This document shows, piece after piece, positions 16,537 through 24,385 of a DNA stretch of 38,400 bases (positions are counted from its first letter, which is position 1; each line of letters starts with the position of its first letter). The position numbers were made by a program, and so were the translations under genes. The notes under the pieces were generated by a model. That model saw only the letters and a program-made list of their open reading frames with translations. It did not search any database and was not told the origin of the DNA. This stretch comes from Bryobacterales bacterium (GTDB lineage Bacteria > Acidobacteriota > Terriglobia > Bryobacterales > Bryobacteraceae): assembly GCA_016789745.1 (NCBI GenBank), contig JAEUQF010000445.1:1-38400 (forward strand), given 5' to 3'.

Positions 16537-16564
16537 CAACAACAAAGCTGACCTGCTGTTGTTG
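16537..16564 (+). promoter_or_regulatory. Hairpin in the rep leader
   Basis: CAACAACA (16537-16544) pairs with TGTTGTTG (16557-16564) around a 12-base loop, 34 bases before the rep start codon. It could modulate rep translation or be the target of a counter-transcript; no antisense promoter was recognised. Confidence 0.4.
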
Positions 16565-16598
16565 CCGACCAGCCCGAAACCGAAAGGCTACCCGCACC

Positions 16599-18143
16599 AT
16601 GACGGAGCCCGATTCTCCCGGCCTCTTCGACGAACCCGCCCAACCGGGTGCCATGGCGCCGCTCCATGTCATCCGCACCGAAACCGTTCTTTCCAAACTC
16701 CCCATCCACAACCTCGCCAAAAAAGGCAAAGTCGACATCCGCCTGTTCCGAAAAGGGCAGGGAGGCGACGTCCAGCTCAAATGGGAGGTCTCCCACAACG
16801 AACGCTACGGCCAGCCGCGCCAACTCGCCTATAAGCTGGACACCCTCATCGTCAACCGCCGCCTGGATGAGGCATCCCGCCCGCTACCCACCATCATCCG
16901 TATCGGCAGCCTCAAGGAGATCTGCCGCGACCTCGGCCTCGCCGAGAGCGGCAAGACGAATAAAGACCTCCGTATTGCCCTTCTACAGAACGCCAGTGCG
17001 TTCATCAACGCCCAGTTCACCTATCGGGCCGCCGACGGCTCGGAACGCCGCCTGGAGGCCGCATTCACCCGCTACGGCGTCGTCTTCACCGGCGAACGCC
17101 TCCCGGACGGCCGCCTGGCCGATTGCGTCTACATCGTCCTCAACCAGCCCTACTGGGAAGTCGTCAACCACGCCCCGGTTCGCCCGCTCGACTACGACTA
17201 CCTCAAAGCCCTCACCCCCGGCGCCCAGCGCTTCTACGAGATCGTCAGCTTCCGCATCTTCGCCGCCCTCAAGTACAACCGCCCCACCGCCCGCATCCTC
17301 TACAGCGACTACTGCGCCTACTCCGCCCAGCAACGCTACTACGACCAGGAGCACTTCCGCGTCCAGATGTACAAACTCCATAAACCCCACCTCGACTCCG
17401 GCTACCTCCGATCGGTCTCGGTCGTCGCCGCCCAGGACGGGGAAGGGAAGTCGGACTGGTGGCTGGTCTACACCCCCGGTCCGAAGGCCCGCGCCGAGTT
17501 CGACGCCTTCGCCGGCCGCCAGCGCCCCACCGGTGCGCCTTTCGATGACGCCCGGGACGAAGACGACTCGGCAGCGCCCGGCGTTGCCGCCCTTCCAGCC
17601 TTCGGCTCCACCGCCCCGAGCGCCCCCACAGTGCTTGACGAACTCACCCGCCGCGGGATCGCCCCCCGCGCCGCCCAGCGCCTGCTCGGCTCCCACCCCA
17701 CCCCCGACGACATCTTCGATCAGCTCGAATGGGGCGACCATTTGGTCCGCTCCGCCTCTCCACCCCTCCGCAATCCCCCCGGCTTCTACGTCGCCCTCAT
17801 CCGCGATCGCGTGCCACCCCCGCCCGGCTTTGCCACCTCGCGGCGCCTCCACGCCGAACAGCAGTCGCTGAACTTCGCCGAAGAGGAGTCGCTGCGCCGC
17901 CAGCAGCAGACCGAAGCCTACGAACAGTTCGTCCAAACCGAGATTGACTGTGCCGTCGCCGCCCTGCCGGCCGAAGAACACGCGGCGCGGCTGGCCGCCA
18001 AGCGCCGCCACTACAGCCGCCAGTTCCCAAACCTGTTCGCCGAAACGCTCGATCACCTGGCTCTGCAGGGAGTGCGCACTGACCTGCGGGAGAGCTTACC
18101 GATACCATCGCTGGAGGCCTTTCTGGATACTTCTGGCCGTTAA
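16599..18143 (+). CDS. Plasmid replication initiator (RepA-like)
   Basis: The 514-residue protein follows the iterons on the same strand, the hallmark arrangement of an iteron-controlled initiator. An N-terminal leader (1-25) precedes a region with GQPRQLAYKLDTLIVNRRLDE and SLKEICRDLGLAESGKTNKD, which resembles winged-helix DNA-binding sequence. PDGRLADCVYIVLN and LDYDYLKALTPGAQRFYEIVSFRIF are shared in pattern with the second Rep-like protein at 35621-36556. After about 310 comes a Pro/Ala-rich linker and a charged C-terminal extension (DELTRRGIAPRAAQRLL, then a Glu/Arg-rich helix). I place it in the broad RepA (replication initiator protein A) group by these features. AAAGG lies 12 bases before ATG. 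Its last codons already lie within the 9-bp repeat array. Confidence 0.75.
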   Translation: MTEPDSPGLFDEPAQPGAMAPLHVIRTETVLSKLPIHNLAKKGKVDIRLFRKGQGGDVQLKWEVSHNERYGQPRQLAYKLDTLIVNRRLDEASRPLPTIIRIGSLKEICRDLGLAESGKTNKDLRIALLQNASAFINAQFTYRAADGSERRLEAAFTRYGVVFTGERLPDGRLADCVYIVLNQPYWEVVNHAPVRPLDYDYLKALTPGAQRFYEIVSFRIFAALKYNRPTARILYSDYCAYSAQQRYYDQEHFRVQMYKLHKPHLDSGYLRSVSVVAAQDGEGKSDWWLVYTPGPKARAEFDAFAGRQRPTGAPFDDARDEDDSAAPGVAALPAFGSTAPSAPTVLDELTRRGIAPRAAQRLLGSHPTPDDIFDQLEWGDHLVRSASPPLRNPPGFYVALIRDRVPPPPGFATSRRLHAEQQSLNFAEEESLRRQQQTEAYEQFVQTEIDCAVAALPAEEHAARLAAKRRHYSRQFPNLFAETLDHLALQGVRTDLRESLPIPSLEAFLDTSGR

Positions 18144-18404
18144 GTGCCAAATGGCCACAAAGGTCTTAAAGACGCCATGGACGCCAAAGACCTTAAGTCA
18201 TTATGGCCGTTGGGGACATTATGACCGTTATGGTATTAAATCCATTCCGTAACTGCTGTCTTTAATTACCCTATGGGCTTAAGTACATTAAGCTCTGCTG
18301 CGTCCTGACGATACCTGATGTACGTCATGGACCATAGAGGCTTATGTACCTTATGGCTATTATGTCCACTCTGTCACTTCAGTCCCTTAAGGCCCTTCCG
18401 TACC
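18131..18404. repeat. 9-bp degenerate direct repeats, cluster C (after rep)
   Basis: About 270 bases show a persistent 9-bp period. Examples in register: TTCTGGCCG at 18131, TTAAGTGCC at 18140, AAATGGCCA at 18149; TTATGGCCG at 18201, TTATGACCG at 18219, TTATGGTAT at 18228; TTATGTACC at 18342, TTATGGCTA at 18351; TTAAGGCCC at 18387 and TTCCGTACC at 18396. The consensus is roughly TTATGGCCN with a near-constant G at position 5. The array begins inside the rep 3' end and runs into the 3' end of the convergent GT-C gene. The non-coding part (18144-18373) holds no gene. Confidence 0.65.
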
Positions 18405-19879
18405 CACACCTCCGCGCGCCCCCCATACTCCCCCCGCCGCTCCCATTCCTCTCCCGCCCTCTCCACATACGCCCGCACAAATCCCACATACGCCCGATCC
18501 CCCGCACGGTCCACTACCACTCCGTCCACCTCATGCTCCCGCAGCACCCGGCCCGCCTCGCCGGCATCCCGCACCAGCAACCGCTCCCGCCAGCCCAAAA
18601 AGTCCGATTCCATCAGTACCTTCGTCCCGCGCTCCACCACCCGCAACGGCCGGAGACCGCCATCCCCCAACGCCACCGCGCAAATCAAAGCTCCCTCGGC
18701 CGGTACCGTACCGGCAATCAGTATTCGCCCCGCACCCGACAGCGCCGCCGCTGCTTCGGTAAACCCAGCCGTCCCGGCCCGCACCGGCCACCGGCTTCCC
18801 ACATGCCAGAGCGTCGCCGCCCCCACGACTACCAGCAGCACCCGGCCCGTCCAGCCGCGCCCGTGCGCCTGCTGCAGAGCATAGGCCGCCAGCAGCAGCA
18901 GCGCCGGAAACACCATCACCAGATGCCGCGCCTCCCAGGCTCCCACGGCCATACGCAAACCCAGATGGGCCGGCAGAAAAGCCAGCAGCACCAGCAACAA
19001 ACGGTTCTCCCGCCTCTTGCGCCAAGCCGCCACCATCCCGGCCGCCGCCGCCAACCCCAGCCCGGGCCCGAGGTTTGCCCCTACCGCCCGAAACGTCTCC
19101 GGCCCCCGCCGTGGCAGAAACCGCAACCCGCCATACGGCGCCACCCGTTCATGCCGCGCCCCGGGAGCCTTGGCATACCAGGCCGCCGCCAACAGCAACA
19201 CCAGCAGCGCCGACCCCCAGATCCAGCGCTTCCGTAACAGCCCCCAATCGCCGCCAAACAGCGCCGCCATCACCGGCAACGGCGCCAGCGCAATGGCCGT
19301 TCCCTTGGTCAGCAGCGCCAACCCCGCCCACCATCCGAACGCCACGCTCCCGCGCGCAAACGCCAGCACCGCCGCCGTCACACACAACGTCAGCAGCATC
19401 TCGGCCATGAACACCACACTGTATTGCCGCACCAGCGGCAACAGCAGCCACACCAGGCCCGCGGCCCCTGCCAACCACGCCGGCATTCCCAAACCGCGCC
19501 ATCCCATCCACCAGATCAGCGCCGCCACCCCGGCCGCCAACAGATTCACCAACACGAGCGCCGAGGCATAGCTCACCGGCACCACCATAAACCAGGCCGC
19601 CTCCACCACCGCAAACAACGGCGGCCAATGCCCTAAACCGATCTTCGGATAATGCTCGTAGTATTTCTCGGCATAGCGCAGCGGATGCCCGGGGAACCCT
19701 GCCCCGGCATAGTCAAATACCATCACCCCATTAAGGAAGTGCGACGCCTCGTCGGGGTCCGCCCCCCAGGTGCCGTCAAATGCCCCGGCCCGCCACGCCA
19801 GCCCCAGCGCCAACAGCCAGTACAGACACACCACCGCCGCCACGCGCGCCAACGCCCGCCCGCCTCCGGTCATCTGCAT
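18374..19879 (-). CDS. GT-C fold (family 39-like) integral membrane glycosyltransferase
   Basis: The 501-residue protein has about ten membrane helices. Its first periplasmic loop carries DPDEASHF near residues 41-48, the acidic motif expected for a GT-C enzyme using a polyprenyl-phosphate sugar, and then HYPKIGLGHWPPLF. The soluble C-terminal part follows the last helix near residue 370. The gene at 22641-24218 has the same motifs in the same order, so the two are paralogues. It lies 17 bases after the sugar transferase gene and ends the wecB operon. Starts at 19879 or 19873 are possible; GAGGG is better spaced for 19873. The final residues (KGLKGLK) are encoded by the 9-bp repeat array. Confidence 0.83.
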   Translation of the reverse strand: MQMTGGGRALARVAAVVCLYWLLALGLAWRAGAFDGTWGADPDEASHFLNGVMVFDYAGAGFPGHPLRYAEKYYEHYPKIGLGHWPPLFAVVEAAWFMVVPVSYASALVLVNLLAAGVAALIWWMGWRGLGMPAWLAGAAGLVWLLLPLVRQYSVVFMAEMLLTLCVTAAVLAFARGSVAFGWWAGLALLTKGTAIALAPLPVMAALFGGDWGLLRKRWIWGSALLVLLLAAAWYAKAPGARHERVAPYGGLRFLPRRGPETFRAVGANLGPGLGLAAAAGMVAAWRKRRENRLLLVLLAFLPAHLGLRMAVGAWEARHLVMVFPALLLLAAYALQQAHGRGWTGRVLLVVVGAATLWHVGSRWPVRAGTAGFTEAAAALSGAGRILIAGTVPAEGALICAVALGDGGLRPLRVVERGTKVLMESDFLGWRERLLVRDAGEAGRVLREHEVDGVVVDRAGDRAYVGFVRAYVERAGEEWERRGEYGGRAEVWVRKGLKGLK

Positions 19880-19896
19880 TCCCTCGCGTCTGCCTT

Positions 19897-21276
19897 CTAG
19901 TAGGCGCCGCGCGTCAATAACATGGTCTTGATCGTGTGAAACATGATCAGCAAGTCCAGCTGCGGCGACAGGTTCTTAATATAGAACAAGTCGAACTCCA
20001 GCTTGATCGCCGTATCTTCAATCGTGTTTCCGTAACGGTAATTGATCTGCGCCCACCCGGTGATGCCCGGCTTCACCGACAGCCGCTGCATGAAGAACGG
20101 CACCTGCTCGGACAGCATCTTGATGAACTCCGGCCGCTCCGGCCGAGGACCCACAATCGACATCTCCCCGCGCAGTACGTTGAACAGCTGCGGCAGCTCA
20201 TCCAGCCGGTACTGCCGCAGATACTTGCCGATCGGCGTCACCCGAGGGTCATTCGCCTGCGCCCACACCGCCCCGGTATGCTTCTCCGCATCCACGTACA
20301 TCGACCGGAACTTGTAGAGCAGGAACGGGACGTTATTCCGCCCGGCGCGCACCTGCCGGAACAGCACCGGTCCGGGCGAGGTCAGCCGCACGGCAATCGC
20401 CACCATCAACAACACCGGCGCCAGCAGCACCACGCCAATCAACGCCACCAGCCACGCATAGACGTTCTGCGCCGTCATGGCAAAGTTCGCCCCTGCCTGA
20501 TCCAGCGGGAAAATCTGGTCGGCCCGCACGCGCTGCAGCGGTACACGGCCCAATAGCACCTCATACACCCGCTCCACCGTATCCACGTGCCGGCCGCTTG
20601 TCACCAATTCGTACATCTTCGCCATCACCTGCGGATCGGCCTGGTCCGCTATCCCCACAATGATCCGGTCCACCACCTGTGAGCGCAGAATCTCATCCAG
20701 GTTGGCGATCGTACCCAACACCTTATAGGAACCGCAGCGGCTGGCCACGCTCTCGCTTTCCACCGCGAATCCGCACGGCCGCATGGCATACTCCGGCCGG
20801 TCGTCCAGATACTCGGCCAGCTTGAACTGTAAAGGATGCGTCCCGGCAAACAACACGCGCTCGGCACCTAGCACCTGCAACGACAGCCTGCCGTAAAACT
20901 GCCGCCACAACGGCAGCACAATCAGGCAGAGCAGGCTTCCCAGCAACATCGCCTGGCGCGGCATCCGGATCGGCAACCGCGCATACGACACCACTGCCTG
21001 CACCAGAAACGCCACCCCGATGATCAGGCAGAACTGCTGCAGCAGCAGAATCTGCGAAGGCATCCGCACCCGTTCATAACAATCGCTCAGGTACAGACCC
21101 ACGATAATCGTCGTGGTCGCCACCGCCGCCTGTAGCCAGCCATCGTCCAGCTGCAGGTAGATCACCTCGAACTGCCACGCAATCGCGCCGGCGAAAATGG
21201 CAAACGTAAACAGAATCTCGCTCACCAGCAACAGCAGCACGCTGGTGGGAATGTACACGCGGAACAGTCGAATCAT
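19897..21276 (-). CDS. Undecaprenyl-phosphate sugar phosphotransferase (polyprenyl glycosylphosphotransferase)
   Basis: The 459-residue protein has four N-terminal membrane helices (about 10-135), a Rossmann-like cytosolic domain (RVLFAGTHPLQFKLAEYL), one more membrane segment near 276-297 and the C-terminal bacterial sugar transferase domain. The latter holds KFRSMYVDAEKHTG, LPQLFNVLRGEMSIVGPRPERPEF and KPGITGWAQINYRYG. It catalyses the first step of lipid-linked repeat-unit assembly: transfer of a sugar-1-phosphate from a nucleotide sugar to undecaprenyl phosphate. The sequence resembles the EpsB-like group associated with exosortase/PEP-CTERM systems (TIGR03013), although no exosortase is present here. 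It lies 55 bases after wecB. Confidence 0.92.
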   Translation of the reverse strand: MIRLFRVYIPTSVLLLLVSEILFTFAIFAGAIAWQFEVIYLQLDDGWLQAAVATTTIIVGLYLSDCYERVRMPSQILLLQQFCLIIGVAFLVQAVVSYARLPIRMPRQAMLLGSLLCLIVLPLWRQFYGRLSLQVLGAERVLFAGTHPLQFKLAEYLDDRPEYAMRPCGFAVESESVASRCGSYKVLGTIANLDEILRSQVVDRIIVGIADQADPQVMAKMYELVTSGRHVDTVERVYEVLLGRVPLQRVRADQIFPLDQAGANFAMTAQNVYAWLVALIGVVLLAPVLLMVAIAVRLTSPGPVLFRQVRAGRNNVPFLLYKFRSMYVDAEKHTGAVWAQANDPRVTPIGKYLRQYRLDELPQLFNVLRGEMSIVGPRPERPEFIKMLSEQVPFFMQRLSVKPGITGWAQINYRYGNTIEDTAIKLEFDLFYIKNLSPQLDLLIMFHTIKTMLLTRGAY

Positions 21277-21331
21277 GCGGCCGCGCCGGCACCCCCCTGT
21301 TCTCCCGACCCGGTCTTACTCCCCATCCGCA

Positions 21332-22489
21332 TCACCCTGCCGCCGGAACCGCTTCCGGCATCATCTTTCCGTGTGCAAAGAACGAACGCAGCCCCTCGGC
21401 GATCCGCTCGCACGCATGGCCGTCCCCATAGGGATTGTGCAGCGCCGCCCGCCGCCGGTATTCCTTCTCGTCGTCCAATAAGAGAGACACCTCGCCGGCA
21501 ATCCGAGTCACATCGGTTCCCACCAGGCGCGTCGTGCCGGCCTCCACCGCCTCCGGCCGTTCTGTCTTTTCCCGCATCACCAGCACCGGCTTGCCCAACG
21601 AAGGCGCCTCTTCCTGTACCCCACCGGAATCGGTCAACAATATCTCCGCCCGGCTCATCAGGTCGACAAACGGCACATAGTCGAGCGGTTCAATCAGATG
21701 CACGTTCGGCAACGCGCCCAGCCGTTCGTTCACCGGACCCCGCACGTTCGGATTCGGATGCACCGGGTACACAATTTGCACATCGGCACGTTTGGCCAAC
21801 TGTCCCAGCGCGTCGCAAATCCGCAGAAAGCCGTCGCCAAAGCTCTCACGCCGGTGACCGGTAATCAATAACAGCTTCCGCCCCGGATCAAGAAACGGCC
21901 ACTCCGGCCGCGCCAGGCGCCCCGATTCCAACTGCCGCAGTATGTAAAACAGCGCGTCAATCCCCGTGTTGCCGGTAATGAGAATGTCCTCGGCCCGTAC
22001 TCCCTCATTGCGCAGATTAGCCGCCGATTGCGCCGTCGGCGGAAAGTGCAGCCGCGCGAGGCGCCCCGTCACCACCCGGTTCATCTCTTCCGGAAACGGC
22101 TGCTCGAGATCCCAGGTCCGCAGCCCAGCTTCCACGTGCGCCACCGGAATCCGCTGGTAAAACGCCGCCAGAGCGCCGCACAGCGTCGTCGTCGTGTCAC
22201 CCTGGACAATCACCAGGTCCGGCTGCTCGGCCCGCATCACTTTCTCGAGAGCCGCCAGCATCCGGCTCGACACTTCCCCAAGCGTCTGGCCCGGCATCAT
22301 CACGTCCAGGTCGTGATCCGGAGTTACATCAAAGGTGGCCAGTACCTGGTCCAGTAATCCCCGGTGCTGCGCCGTGACACAGGTGCGTACAACAAACTCT
22401 TTACTCGCCTGGCCGCGTAAGAAAAGCACCAGCGGAGACAATTTAATGGCCTCCGGCCGGGTGCCGAACACGATAAGCAATCGCCGCAT
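21332..22489 (-). CDS. wecB: UDP-N-acetylglucosamine 2-epimerase (non-hydrolysing)
   Basis: The 385-residue protein matches WecB/MnaA over its full length: FGTRPEAIKLSPLV at the start, VQGDTTTTLCGALAAF, HVEAGLRTWDLEQPFPEEMNR, LITGHRRESFG and DSGGVQEEAPSLGKPVLVMREKTERPE. It interconverts UDP-GlcNAc and UDP-ManNAc in the cytosol, supplying ManNAc or ManNAcA for surface glycan. GGAAAGG lies just upstream of the ATG. It is the first gene of the operon with the sugar transferase and GT-C gene. Its promoter must lie in the 150-base divergent gap to the GT-C gene at 22641. Confidence 0.96.
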   Translation of the reverse strand: MRRLLIVFGTRPEAIKLSPLVLFLRGQASKEFVVRTCVTAQHRGLLDQVLATFDVTPDHDLDVMMPGQTLGEVSSRMLAALEKVMRAEQPDLVIVQGDTTTTLCGALAAFYQRIPVAHVEAGLRTWDLEQPFPEEMNRVVTGRLARLHFPPTAQSAANLRNEGVRAEDILITGNTGIDALFYILRQLESGRLARPEWPFLDPGRKLLLITGHRRESFGDGFLRICDALGQLAKRADVQIVYPVHPNPNVRGPVNERLGALPNVHLIEPLDYVPFVDLMSRAEILLTDSGGVQEEAPSLGKPVLVMREKTERPEAVEAGTTRLVGTDVTRIAGEVSLLLDDEKEYRRRAALHNPYGDGHACERIAEGLRSFFAHGKMMPEAVPAAG

Positions 22490-22640
22490 GAAGCCTTTCC
22501 ATTTTCACATGGCCACCTTGCGGCTTCCACTCTAACCGCACCCTGGCGCGATTCCAGCCCCACAGTACCCGCCCGTGTCCGCCCTCATCGTACAATAGCG
22601 GAGTTCCTGACAAATTGCTTTTGCTGCAAGGATCTTTTAC

Positions 22641-24218
22641 GTGCGCCGTGTCCTTATTCTCACCGGCCTGATACTTGTCCTGGTCGGTGCTCAACTGCAA
22701 TCCAATACCTACCAGGCCGAATTTGGCGCCTATCCCGATGAACCCGGCCACTATATTACCGGCCTCATGTTTACCGAGTATCTCCGCCAGGGACTACCCG
22801 GTTCCCCCACCAGCTTCGTCCAGGACTTCTATCTCCATTACCCCAAAGTCGCCATCGGCAACTGGCCGCCGCTCTTCTATATCCTGATCGCTCTGTGGTC
22901 GCTCGTCTTCGGATCCTCGAAAGTTTCAGTCTTCGTCCTGCTTGCTATCCTCAATGCCACCACGGCCTGGCTGATCTGGTGGTGCGCCCGCTCCCTGTTC
23001 TCACCCCAAACCTCGCTCTGGCTCGCCCTCTGGTATACGCTGCTGCCCCTCACGCACTACTCCAACAACGTGCTTCTGTCGGACGGCGTCGTCGCCCTGC
23101 TATCCTTTATCTCCATCCTCGCCTTTGCCCGCTATTGGAGTTCCAACCGCTACCTTGACGGCATCTGGTTTGGCCTGGCCGTCAGCGCCACCATTCTCAC
23201 CAAGGGGTCCGGTGTGGCCCTTATTCTCCTGCCGCCGCTCGCCATCCTGGCCACCCGTCAGTGGCACCGCCTGTTCCATGGCCCGCTGCTCGTTGCCGGC
23301 CTCCTCGTCCTGGCGCTCGGCGGTTCCTGGACCTATCTCACGCTCGGCGTCGCCCAGGACGGCTGGAATCACGATATCCCGCTATCCCACTATCTGGCCG
23401 ACGGCCTCCAGTCCAGCCCGCGCTTCTATCTCATCTCGCTCACCCCCGTTCTCGCCCTTGCCGTTGCCGGCGGCCTCCTGCAACTGGCTCTCCGCCCGGC
23501 CGCCCGCAAACCGCTCTACCTCCACCTGCTGCTCAGCATCGCCGCCATCGTTCTGTTCCATGTCTTTGTCCCGGTCGGCATCGAGCCGCGCCGCTATCTC
23601 ATGGCCGTACCATCCAGTCTCATCCTGGCCGGCTGCTTTCTTACCTTTGTTACCGAACGGCTCCCCCGCTACTGGAACTGGGCCCCCGGCCTCGCCATCA
23701 CCGCCGCACTCGCTTTTGTCTCCCTTCCTCCCGCCCCCAAACAGCATTACGGCTTTGACCGCGTTGCCGAAACGCTCCTCAGCCGCCCGGAATGGAGCAA
23801 CTGCGCCGCGCTCATCTCTTCCTCCATCGACGCGGAAGGTATGCTCATCTCCGAAGTCGCCCTCCGCCAGAGCCGCCCGCAACGCTACCTGCTGCGTGCC
23901 ACCAAGCTGCTTGCCTCCATGAAATGGTCCGGCTCGGACTACCATTCGCGCTTCCAGACCGCCGCCGAGATGCAAACCGCGCTCGATGCCATGGGCGCCC
24001 GGCTGCTGGTCGTCGGCCCCTATCCCACCCACCGCCAGAAACGCCAACATCATCTTCTACTCGATGACGTCCTCAGCCAGCACCAGCTTTGGGGCGACCC
24101 CATCCCCGTCGCCAGTACGGGAGTAAGTATCTATCGCCGCCGCGATCTCGCCTGTCCCGCTAAACCCTCCTTTGTCATCGACTTCGGCACCAGGTCCAAC
24201 ATCACCCTCAAACCCTGA
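22641..24218 (+). CDS. GT-C fold (family 39-like) integral membrane glycosyltransferase
   Basis: The 525-residue product starts at GTG, with AAGGAT eight bases upstream. One helix (4-20) is followed by a periplasmic loop with YPDEPGHY near 31-38 and LHYPKVAIGNWPPLF near 66-80, then about nine more helices and a C-terminal soluble part. Motif order and loop sizes match the gene at 18374-19879, with the shared signature HYPK-x(3)-G-x-WPPLF. It is divergent from wecB and stands alone before the flagellin block. Addition of a sugar from a polyprenyl-phosphate donor, to a surface glycan or possibly to flagellin-associated glycan precursors, is inferred from fold and context. Confidence 0.82.
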   Translation: MRRVLILTGLILVLVGAQLQSNTYQAEFGAYPDEPGHYITGLMFTEYLRQGLPGSPTSFVQDFYLHYPKVAIGNWPPLFYILIALWSLVFGSSKVSVFVLLAILNATTAWLIWWCARSLFSPQTSLWLALWYTLLPLTHYSNNVLLSDGVVALLSFISILAFARYWSSNRYLDGIWFGLAVSATILTKGSGVALILLPPLAILATRQWHRLFHGPLLVAGLLVLALGGSWTYLTLGVAQDGWNHDIPLSHYLADGLQSSPRFYLISLTPVLALAVAGGLLQLALRPAARKPLYLHLLLSIAAIVLFHVFVPVGIEPRRYLMAVPSSLILAGCFLTFVTERLPRYWNWAPGLAITAALAFVSLPPAPKQHYGFDRVAETLLSRPEWSNCAALISSSIDAEGMLISEVALRQSRPQRYLLRATKLLASMKWSGSDYHSRFQTAAEMQTALDAMGARLLVVGPYPTHRQKRQHHLLLDDVLSQHQLWGDPIPVASTGVSIYRRRDLACPAKPSFVIDFGTRSNITLKP

Positions 24219-24252
24219 TCCGGGAAATTACCTGAGACGGCCCAAATTGGTT

Positions 24253-24279
24253 CACAGTCCCAAATCGGCACACCGATAA
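24253..24279 (+). promoter_or_regulatory. Candidate sigma-28 (FliA) promoter of flagellin 1
   Basis: CACAGTCC-N11-ACCGATAA matches the FliA consensus TAAAGTTT-N11-GCCGATAA at 4/8 and 7/8 positions. It lies 106 bases before the start codon, leaving a long structured leader. The -10 part is convincing, the -35 part weak. Confidence 0.5.
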
Positions 24280-24308
24280 GCGCTCTCAGAGAGACACACA
24301 GTCTGACA

Positions 24309-24385
24309 TTCCGGATACCAACCTCCGGAAGCCAGAACTCGGGAAGGATTCCCGGGCGGTCCAACACGTTTCTAGGAGAGAAACA
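24309..24385 (+). promoter_or_regulatory. Structured leader of flagellin 1, candidate CsrA-binding region
   Basis: Three hairpins are visible. TTCCGGA (24309) pairs with TCCGGAA (24324). CGGGAA (24340-24345) pairs with TTCCCG (24349-24354) with GGA as the loop. GTTTCT (24368-24373) pairs perfectly with AGAAAC (24379-24384), leaving AGGAG, the Shine-Dalgarno, as the loop, one base before the ATG. GGA in a hairpin loop over the ribosome binding site plus an upstream GGA hairpin is the known layout of CsrA-controlled flagellin mRNA (Bacillus hag). The second flagellin gene has the last two hairpins at the same distances. Confidence 0.6.

Noticed and set aside
16983..18056. 357-codon minus-strand frame across rep
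   Set aside because: Very Gly/Val/Glu-rich antisense shadow of the Rep frame, whose codon usage and position after the iterons are convincing.
12309..18404. Flanking direct repeats or a tRNA as an integration site for the Tyr recombinase
   Set aside because: I found no tRNA sequence and no convincing duplicated segment at the two edges; attachment sites cannot be claimed from this window.
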